Positions 57,045 through 64,000 of a DNA stretch of 64,000 nt are shown piece by piece. How positions within the stretch are numbered: position 1 is the stretch's first letter; each line of letters starts with the position of its first letter. The notes below the pieces were generated by a model. That model made no database searches. It was not told where the DNA came from and saw nothing but the letters and a program-made list of their open reading frames with translations. Location: the NCBI GenBank assembly GCA_963773085.1, contig CAVYZS010000018.1, positions 124,001 to 188,000 on the forward strand, given 5' to 3'. This DNA is from JAENVT01 sp963773085 (GTDB lineage Bacteria; Actinomycetota; Acidimicrobiia; Acidimicrobiales; Ilumatobacteraceae). Position numbers and translations under genes: made by a program.

Positions 57045-58351
57045 ATAGGATCCCGGTCCAGCGTCAGGCAGTACCGGCCTATTTCCATCCGCACCAAGAT
57101 GCACTTGAGTGGAGGAACCTGGCAGCAGAAGGTGTCGCCCTCGTCGTGGCGAACGTCGCCGACGGACCGGGCTTCGTCCGCGAGAGGTCATGGGCGCTCG
57201 CCCTGCGCGAGGTGCGCGCCGCAGGCGCCCACGTAGTCGGCTACGTCGACACCGGCTACCTCGGCCTGACTGGCCTGCACACGAGGCTCGGCTCGATGTT
57301 CCTCGACAACTGGATCGAACAGATCCTCCACGACGTGAACACCTGGTACCGACTGTACGGCGAGGTGATGACCGGGATCTTCTTCGATCAGGTCACCGAG
57401 TCCGAAGACGGCGCTTCGATCGCCCACGTGTACCGACGCTTGTGCGACCGGGTCCGCCAGCTCGATCTCGACGCGGTGATCGCGTTGAACGCCGGAGCAC
57501 CGCTGCCGGCATCCTTCGCAGGTGTCGCCGACATCCTCGTGACGTTCGAGGGCCCCTGCGAGGCATATCTTGGTGAGTCTGATGGCGAGCGCGTCGGCGA
57601 GGCCTGCTTCGAGCCGCTGAACTGGCGGCCCGGCCGCCACCAGACGATCTGGCACATCGTCCACCACACCCCGAACGCCGCCCAGGCGGAGCGAGTCGTC
57701 GAGCTCAGCCGCAGCCGCGGGGCGGGGCTGATCTACGTGACCGATGGCGGTGGCGACAACCCCTATGCCTCGCTCCCGTCACCCGACATCTGGGCGGCCT
57801 CGGCATCGACGGACGCCAGCCCGATCCCGGACCCGCGCAACATGTTCGACCTCCCATCGGGCGCAGCGGCAGATCCACGCGACGCAACGATCGACATCGA
57901 TCCGAACAGCATGCTGATCAGCGACCCCATGCTCGTGCGAGATCGCAACACCATCGAGGCGAGCGCCGACTTCGTTGTGCCATCGTCGTGCCGTCGTGTC
58001 TTCCTCTCCAGCCGCAGGCGCAACGTGCCTCGTTGGTGGACGGGGAGCTCGCCGCAGATCGCCGCCGACTGGCTGATCGAGCACAACCGGCTCTATGCCT
58101 ACGCGGGCACGGGCACCGACTGGACCTGGCGACCGACCGGCCAAGTGATCTTCGAAGCGCTGGGCAGCCGTGCCCGGTGGCGCCTCGAGGCACACGTCAT
58201 CGGTCTGGATCAGGACACCGATGCAGACGCCGCGTTTCACGTCAGCGCGCCCGACCACCGGGAGTACTCCGAGGTCGCCATCGGCTGCCGCATCGCGTCC
58301 GCGTCGGCGCGCTTGGCCGTCGTGATCATCGAGAAGGAGCCCAGACCATGA
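57041..58351 (+). CDS. spherulin-4-like (GH135/Sph3-type) protein without signal peptide
   Basis: 436 residues; the ATG at 57041 follows AAAGAGGGAG. Residues ~8-250 match spherulation-specific family 4 (GH135): VPAYFHPHQD, LVVANVADGPGF, VVGYVDTGYLGL, LYGEVMTGIFFDQV and ILVTFEGPCEAY. Fungal Sph3 of this family hydrolyses galactosaminogalactan. The last ~130 residues are a separate domain (CRRVFLSSRRR, WWTGSSPQIAADWLIEHNRL, TDWTWRPTG) also found in the next protein. No export signal is visible, so it may act in the cytoplasm or leave by another route. Confidence 0.75.
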   Translation: MNRIPVQRQAVPAYFHPHQDALEWRNLAAEGVALVVANVADGPGFVRERSWALALREVRAAGAHVVGYVDTGYLGLTGLHTRLGSMFLDNWIEQILHDVNTWYRLYGEVMTGIFFDQVTESEDGASIAHVYRRLCDRVRQLDLDAVIALNAGAPLPASFAGVADILVTFEGPCEAYLGESDGERVGEACFEPLNWRPGRHQTIWHIVHHTPNAAQAERVVELSRSRGAGLIYVTDGGGDNPYASLPSPDIWAASASTDASPIPDPRNMFDLPSGAAADPRDATIDIDPNSMLISDPMLVRDRNTIEASADFVVPSSCRRVFLSSRRRNVPRWWTGSSPQIAADWLIEHNRLYAYAGTGTDWTWRPTGQVIFEALGSRARWRLEAHVIGLDQDTDADAAFHVSAPDHREYSEVAIGCRIASASARLAVVIIEKEPRP

Positions 58352-60249
58352 GAACCCGACTATCCCTGAAGTCCCGCAGCGCATTCACGGGTGCAGCGCT
58401 GATGGCGTCGACGTTCATCGTGACCGATGGAGTCCATTCGACGGGGACGGCGGCTCCTGCCGAAACCATCGCCCAGCAAGTGGCCGTGCCCGCCTACGTC
58501 AACCCGCTCGCTGATCCCGACGCGTGGTTGCGACTCGACTCGTCGGATCCCAGCAGCCTCGGCTTCGCGGTCGTCAACGTCATCAACGGCCCCGACTATG
58601 CACCACTCGACGAGTGGACCAAGGCCATCCAGGAGGCAAGCGCCAAGGGCGTGAAGCTGGTCGGTTACGTCGACACCGGGTATCTCGGCACGACGGGGCA
58701 GCGCACGCGACTCGGCTCGATGGACGCGATCGACTGGATGAGCCAGATCCAGCACGACATCGACGCCTGGTACACGTTCTACGGGTCGAGCTTGACCGGG
58801 ATCTTCTTCGACCAGACCCAGAACGCGTGTGGTCCGACCCCCGATTCGAATGCTTGGGCCGGACTCTACCGACAGCTCAGCGACGAGGTCGATCGACTTC
58901 ACCCGGGGGCGACGACCGTGCTGAACCCGGGCATCGGCGTACCCCAGTGCTATGAGGACGCCGGCGACGTGATCGTGACGTTCGAAGGCAGCTACGAGTC
59001 GTACATCGGCGACCCCGCCGTCGCCAACCCCTTCACCCCGTTGAGCTGGACCCCGGTCGACCCGATGAAGATCTGGCACATCGTCTATGGAGCGTCCGAT
59101 GTGGCGAAGATGAGCGAGGTCGTCGCGCTCAGCAAGAGCCGGTCGGCTGGATACGTCTACGTCACCGACGACGTGTTGGCCAACCCCTACGACACCGTGC
59201 CGGCAACCGACTACTGGACCGCCGAGCAAGCTGCCGTCGGCTCGGCTCCGGCAGCGACCCGGCCACCGACCCGCCCGACGTGGCTCGACACTGTCGAGGT
59301 CTCCGGCACGAGCATCGTGCTCGACTGGGAACCCGCCAGGTCACGCACCGCGCCGATCGTCGCCTACGACATCTACCGCGACGGCATCCTGATCGATTCC
59401 GTGCGTGGAGACACGGTGACGTACACCGCGACGGACCTCGTACCCCTCACCACGTACCAGTTCAGCGTCGTCGCCCGCGACGCACTCGGCTCGACGAGCA
59501 CGGCCAGCAACACGCTGGTCGCCGTCACCGACGAGACGTACGGCGACCCTCGACCCCCACCGTCCGGGCTCGCGGCGATCGACTCGACGTTCACCAGTGC
59601 CCATCTGGCGTGGCAACCCGCTCGTGACCTGTTCCGTCGCAACCGGCCGGACGTGTCCGCCTACGTGGTTCTCCAGAACGGCATCGAGGTTCTCCGGCTG
59701 CCGGGCTGGGTCACCAGCGTCGTGGTCGGCGGGCTTGCGCCTGGCTCGATGTACTCGTTCTCGCTGTACAGCATCGATGCCTCGGGCGACCCGACCAACG
59801 TCTCGGAGCCGCTGAGTGTCACCACCACACCTCTGCCGGAGGGGCTGGCAATCACGCAAACCGTCATCACCGAGACACCGGAGCAGTTCTCGTACAGCGC
59901 GTCGTTCCTGGTTCCGTTCGCGTTCCGACGGGTGTTCATCGCCACCGGCAACCCGGCAAACCCGTGCTGGTCGACCGGCAGCGATCCACAGATCTGTGCC
60001 GACTTCCTGCTCGAGAACGAGCGGCTCCTGCAATACACCGGGTCGAACGGCAAGTGGGACTGGTCGATCGTGCGCGACGTCGCGCCCACCGTCGAGGGCA
60101 GCACCTACACGTGGACCATCTCCCCCGCCGACATCGGGTCGCCGACCACAGCGGTCGCCGTGTTCAACGCCAACGGCTACGCGCCGAACTCATACTGCGG
60201 CGTGGGCTTCGCCTGTGTGAGCACGGGGCCGCCGCTGCCGTACGAGTAG
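58348..60249 (+). CDS. secreted spherulin-4-like (GH135/Sph3-type) hydrolase with FN3 repeats
   Basis: About 633 residues. A signal peptide (LSLKSRSAFTGAALMASTFI) is followed by a GH135 barrel at residues ~45-290 (VPAYVNPLAD, FAVVNVINGPDY, LVGYVDTGYLGT, FYGSSLTGIFFDQ, VTFEGSYESYI). Two fibronectin type III domains follow (residues ~305-405 and ~410-500). The C-terminal ~125-residue domain (FRRVFIATGNP, CWSTGSDPQICADFLLENERL, GKWDWS) is shared with the upstream paralogue. The ATG overlaps the previous stop. It is the last gene of the 51.2-60.2 kb operon and is likely a polymer-trimming extracellular enzyme. Confidence 0.8.
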   Translation: MRTRLSLKSRSAFTGAALMASTFIVTDGVHSTGTAAPAETIAQQVAVPAYVNPLADPDAWLRLDSSDPSSLGFAVVNVINGPDYAPLDEWTKAIQEASAKGVKLVGYVDTGYLGTTGQRTRLGSMDAIDWMSQIQHDIDAWYTFYGSSLTGIFFDQTQNACGPTPDSNAWAGLYRQLSDEVDRLHPGATTVLNPGIGVPQCYEDAGDVIVTFEGSYESYIGDPAVANPFTPLSWTPVDPMKIWHIVYGASDVAKMSEVVALSKSRSAGYVYVTDDVLANPYDTVPATDYWTAEQAAVGSAPAATRPPTRPTWLDTVEVSGTSIVLDWEPARSRTAPIVAYDIYRDGILIDSVRGDTVTYTATDLVPLTTYQFSVVARDALGSTSTASNTLVAVTDETYGDPRPPPSGLAAIDSTFTSAHLAWQPARDLFRRNRPDVSAYVVLQNGIEVLRLPGWVTSVVVGGLAPGSMYSFSLYSIDASGDPTNVSEPLSVTTTPLPEGLAITQTVITETPEQFSYSASFLVPFAFRRVFIATGNPANPCWSTGSDPQICADFLLENERLLQYTGSNGKWDWSIVRDVAPTVEGSTYTWTISPADIGSPTTAVAVFNANGYAPNSYCGVGFACVSTGPPLPYE

Positions 60250-60307
60250 TTCGTGCGCCCAACGCCGACGGTGGACGTGATTTGTCCCCTTGCGCGAGGA
60301 TGAGCGA

Positions 60308-61733
60308 GTGACTGGGGATCGAGACGTGGGCGTTGCTTTGTCGGGCGGAGGACATCGAGCCACAGTGTTCGGCCTCGGGGCGCTGCTGGCGTTGCGCGAT
60401 GCCGGCGTGCATGAGCGCATCGTGTCGATCAGTTCGGTGTCCGGCGGCTCTATTGCCAACGGCGCGGTGATGGTCGGTCCCGACTTCGGCACGGCGGCGG
60501 CTGCCGATGTCGACGCACACATCGCCGCTGTCGTCGATCGTGTCGCCAAGCGGGGTGTGCTCCAAGGCGGCGCGCCGGCTACGCGGTGGTACCTGCGTCT
60601 GCTCGTCCTCTCGCTCGTGGCCGCAGCCGTGGGTCTCGTGGGCACCGTTGTGGCCGGGCTCGCTGGGTGGCCCAACGCGATCTTGCTCGCGGCCGTGGTC
60701 GTGTTCGTCGCCGGTCTGGTGTCGGCGTGGCTGCTGTTCGGGCAGCGATCGGCACGCACTGAGAGGGCGATCGACGTCGAACTGCTCGGAGGGACGCGCA
60801 CATCGCTGGGCGACCAGCAGGCGCGAGGGCTCCGCATCCATCACGTCATTTGCACCACGGAGGTCCAGGGCGGCGTTGAGTTCTTCTTCAGCAACCGCAT
60901 GGTCTACGGCTGGAACTTCAACGGGTCGACCGCACCATGCCGCCTGCCCCTGTCCACACCTGTGCAGGCGTCGGCGTGCGTGCCGGGGGCGTTCCGCACG
61001 CGCCAGATTCCGCTCGACGTTCTCGGGGTGGTGTTCGTTGACCGCTCCCGAACAAGGAAGGGACCGAGTCCCAAGGTCGACCACATCGTCATCCAGGACG
61101 GCGGTGTCTACGACAACATGGCCGATGAGTGGGAGTACAACTTCCGCGGTCGCCTGAAAGCCTTTCCCGAGTTGAGCACGGTCCAGACGGCCCCAGACGC
61201 GGTCGCTGGTGATCGTGAACGCGTCGGCGGGGTGGAGAGACCTGCGACCGTTGACCAGTCGAGGGCCGAAGTTCGAGATCGACAGCCTGATGCGGGCGAA
61301 CAACGTGCAGTACGACGTCTCGACGAGCCACCGGCGGCGGGCGTTGTTCGAACGGTTCAGTGCCCCCGAGGCCGATCGCGAGCTCGACGGTGTCTTTGTG
61401 CAGATCTCCGACAGCCCCTACACGCTGGTGCGGAAGTGGCTTCCCCGGGACGGCCACGAGCCCGACGCGGCGTCACGGCGCGCTCAGGTCGCGTTGGCGT
61501 TCCTGGACGCCTACGGCATTGCCGAAGTTGAGTGGGATGCCATCGCCGAACGCTCGGCGGGGGTGCCGACCACGCTGAAACCGCTCGGCACGGCGGTCTG
61601 CGCAGAGTTGCTCGAGCACGCCTACGTGCTCACTCTCGTGAATGCGCACGTGGTCCTGGGCTTCGGCGATCTCGGGAGTGTCGCAGCGCACAACCGCTTC
61701 GGGCGGAGGCAGCGCGTGCAGGCCCAGACATGA
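60308..61733 (+). CDS. patatin-like phospholipase with internal membrane hairpin, one frameshift
   Basis: About 475 residues from a GTG at 60308. The oxyanion loop is VALSGGGHRATVFGLGALLA, the nucleophile is in SSVSGGSIANG, and the dyad Asp is in IQDGGVYDNMADEW. Between them, residues ~100-145 form two transmembrane helices (LVLSLVAAAVGLVGTVVAGL and LLAAVVVFVAGLVSAWLLF), so the enzyme is membrane-bound. The frame changes near 61200 (TVQTAPDA then SLVIVNASAGWRDLRPL), one extra base, and the rest (LDGVFVQISDSPYTLVRKWL) ends at 61733. The stop overlaps the ATG of the CHAT gene, forming an operon. Confidence 0.78.
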
Positions 61734-64000
61734 TCGAGCCGGAGCTGGTCACCGCGTCGGTTCCAGAGGGCGCCGACGTGCCGGTGGAGGTGAGGGTGCG
61801 TCACGGCGGCTTCGACACAGCGAGCTTCGCGCTGATGATCGGTGTGTACGCCGACGAGGAGATGTCGGGCGCCGAGCGCTTCCTCGACCGGCAGTTCGCT
61901 GAGTTGCTGAGCGGCTGGCGCGACATCGGCCGCTACTCGGGGGCTGTCGGCACGTCGGTGTTCGCCGAGCCGGGGCGCGACGTCGCCGAAGGCTGCGAGC
62001 CGGTGGGCGCGCACCTGGTCGGACTGGGATCGACATTGTCGCTCAGTCGACAGCAGGTCGCGTTCGCGGTCCAGAGCGCGCTCGTCGACCGCTGTCTGCG
62101 TCTCTACACGCAGGCGATCGACCAGCAGGAGAAGCTGACGAAGGTGGGCGTGTCGAGTGCGTTGCTCGGCGTCCGCAACGACGACGGCCTTCGCGTCGAG
62201 GACTCCGTCACCGGCATCCTCGAAGGGGTGCGTGACGCCAACCGCCTCTTGGCCCGGTTCGAGCGCGAACGGAACCTGCACGCTCGCGTGCGTGTCGCGT
62301 ACGTCGAGCTCGTCGAACGATACGCCGACCGTGCCAACCTGGCCGCGGCAGCAGTTCGCAACGCCGGCCCGGTGGCGGGGCTGCCAACCAACTTCGGTGG
62401 GCTCGACATTGTCAGCGTCACACCGGGTGAGGCTGCACAAGGGGCGCTGCCATCGGGCTCAACGTTCCTCGAGAGCGACCGGACGTGGCGTCGATTCGTC
62501 ATCTCGGAGCAGAAGACCCCAGCCCGACCATCGTCCGTCGCCCCCGACCGGACCCTTGTTGTCGATGTGTCGCTGCTCGGCCGAGACGCACGGGCTGATC
62601 GCGTGACGCACCGCATCGACCGGGCATCGCTCGACACGCTGCATGGCGAGAATATCTCGTGATCGTTCCGACCTTGCTGCGCTTCGAGCGCTGCGCGACC
62701 GTCTCGTGCCGAACTCGATGCGGGCGCAGTTCCTCACGACGTCGGCGATCCACCTGATCGTCGACGCCGCAACGGCCAACTACCCGTGGGAATTACTGGC
62801 GGCATCCGCCCTCAGCGTCCCCGAACAGAACGCCACTACCGGTACGGGCGCAGTGCTGCGAATGTTCTCGGAGACCGAGTCGAGGCGCGTGCAGCCCGAG
62901 CGGGCCAGGGTCGGAACGGCGCTGATCATCGGCGCCGGCAAGGTCGAGGGGTTTCCGATGCTCCCTGGCGTGATCCAGGAAGCGGCCGAGGTCGCCTCGG
63001 TACTCGAACACCGAAACATCGAGACCAAGACATTGGTGGACAGTGACGCTCCGCTCGATGTGGCCGAACTGAACATCGCACTGTACGGCGACCATCAGAT
63101 CCTCCACATCGCCAGCCACGGCGTGCACGTCGACGACAATTCCGACGCCACCGGCGCGGTTCTGACCAAGGATCTGCTCTTCACGGCTGATGTGGCGGGC
63201 GCCTTGCCGACGGTTCCGGAGCTCGTGTTCCTCAACTGCTGCAACAACGGCCGCATCGGGCTGAACCGCCTCTCGGCTGGTCTGGCGCGGGAGCTGATGG
63301 CCCTCGGCGTCCGGGCTGTGGTCGCCGCGGCGTGGCCGGTGAGCGACGCCGCCGCCATGACGTTCGCGCGGGTGTTCTACGAGCAGTTGACCGGCGGTCG
63401 CACCTTCGGCGACGCCGTCACTCATGCTCGCACGGCGTGCGCGGACGTGGGCGGCAGCGCGACGTGGGCTGCGTACCAGTGCTACGGCGACCCCACATTC
63501 GTGCTGCGTGGCCGCTCGGCCGAGGTCGCCGCGGTCGGGCAGCCGGTCAGCCGCTCAGACTTGCTGGCGCGTCTGGGCACACTGCTCACGCAGATCGCCG
63601 ATCTCACCCAGCCGAAGTACGGCGCGTTGACGGAACGCCGCCAACGGCTGCTCGATTCACGCGCCGAGCTGGCGAGCTGGGCGGACAAGATGGGGTACGG
63701 AAAGACGGCGGAAGTGTGTCGTCTGCTTGCCAAGACTGCGCGCGAGCTGGGCGACTTCGGGGAGGCTGCGACCCGGTACTGCCTGTTTGCCACCGATCCC
63801 GGCTCGGGCTTGTCGGGACTCGCGAGGAGAGACGCGTCGGCGTTCGACCTGCAGCAGGCGGCCAATTGCTTGGCGCGCCGAGCTCAGGAGCTCGCCCGCG
63901 ATGCGCTCGACAAGGGCGACCAGGCGGCGCTCGCCACGTCGCTCGCCGAGTTTCCCAAAGCTGTCTCGCTCGCCAAGGGAGCAATCGAGGTGCTCCCGGA
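61730..64000 (+). CDS. CHAT-domain caspase-like protease, one frameshift, runs off the window
   Basis: The N-terminal ~310 residues (from ATG 61730) are an unassigned region. The frame changes near 62650 (SLDTLHGENIS stop versus RDRSDLAALRALRDRLVPNS). The following frame stays open to position 64000. It has TANYPWELLAAS, the catalytic His in ILHIASHGVH and the catalytic Cys in LVFLNCCNNG, plus AWPVSDAAAMTFARVFYEQL and YQCYGDPTFVL: a complete, apparently active CHAT domain. A helical, TPR-like tail follows. CHAT proteases paired with membrane phospholipases suggest a self-killing or defence module. The 3' end lies outside the window. Confidence 0.78.

Overview
High-GC actinobacterial chromosome segment. 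Several secreted proteins end in, or contain, a ~115-residue repeat (pattern VSVPEA.GGKTVVGQLTVDRA...GYVTAYGCD... / ASNLNY...VAN..IA..G.DG.VCLF....THLIVDVNGYF) that I associate with Acidimicrobiia such as Ilumatobacter; this taxonomic guess is inference. Many genes are broken by what looks like a single extra base, and the same protein family resumes at once in the next frame. I count well over a dozen such breaks. They look more like assembly indels than decay, so most frameshifted entries are described as one gene.

Layout. 1-12.8 kb is ordinary chromosome: an MBL-fold hydrolase, a membrane-anchored kinase-like protein and PAP2 phosphatase pair, a PLDc_N/SHOCT membrane protein, a SulP transporter, a PPK2 polyphosphate kinase, a badly frameshifted P-type cation ATPase, a DUF3048 protein with three tandem repeats, and a bicupin/Rieske oxygenase pair. 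12,865-12,936 is tRNA-Gly(TCC).

12.9-27.6 kb is an integrative element in that tRNA gene. The tRNA 3' end is duplicated at 27,556-27,589, next to a tyrosine recombinase. The element carries an IS256-family copy, a decayed DUF4255 (Pvc16-like) gene, two excisionase-like HTH proteins, an MNT-HEPN module whose MNT part is in frame with the recombinase, and a compact three-gene operon (22,690 to 16,179, minus strand). That operon encodes a TIR protein with a degenerate CHAT domain, a giant TPR protein ending in a FlhA-C (FHIPEP) domain, and a stand-alone FlhA-C protein. There is no other flagellar or type III secretion gene in the window. This is the strongest candidate for an undescribed conflict/immune system here.

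27.7-43 kb holds a translationally coupled trio (uncharacterised protein, Dyp-type peroxidase, membrane P450), an ECF sigma factor, a SARP-type ATPase regulator, a divergent pair (patatin phospholipase / deoxyribosyltransferase-like-TRAFs-binding-SLOG protein) resembling nucleotide-signalling immunity, and a LuxR-type large ATPase regulator.

42.6-60.2 kb is an exopolysaccharide locus: a GH114 lipoprotein, two huge secreted CE18/Agd3-like deacetylases, a PelF-like GT4, a polytopic membrane protein, a LegB-like dehydratase, a sugar nucleotidyltransferase, a second epimerase, and two GH135 (spherulin-4/Sph3-like) proteins. The parts list parallels the fungal galactosaminogalactan cluster and bacterial Pel. 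60.3-64 kb starts a patatin plus CHAT-protease operon that runs off the window.
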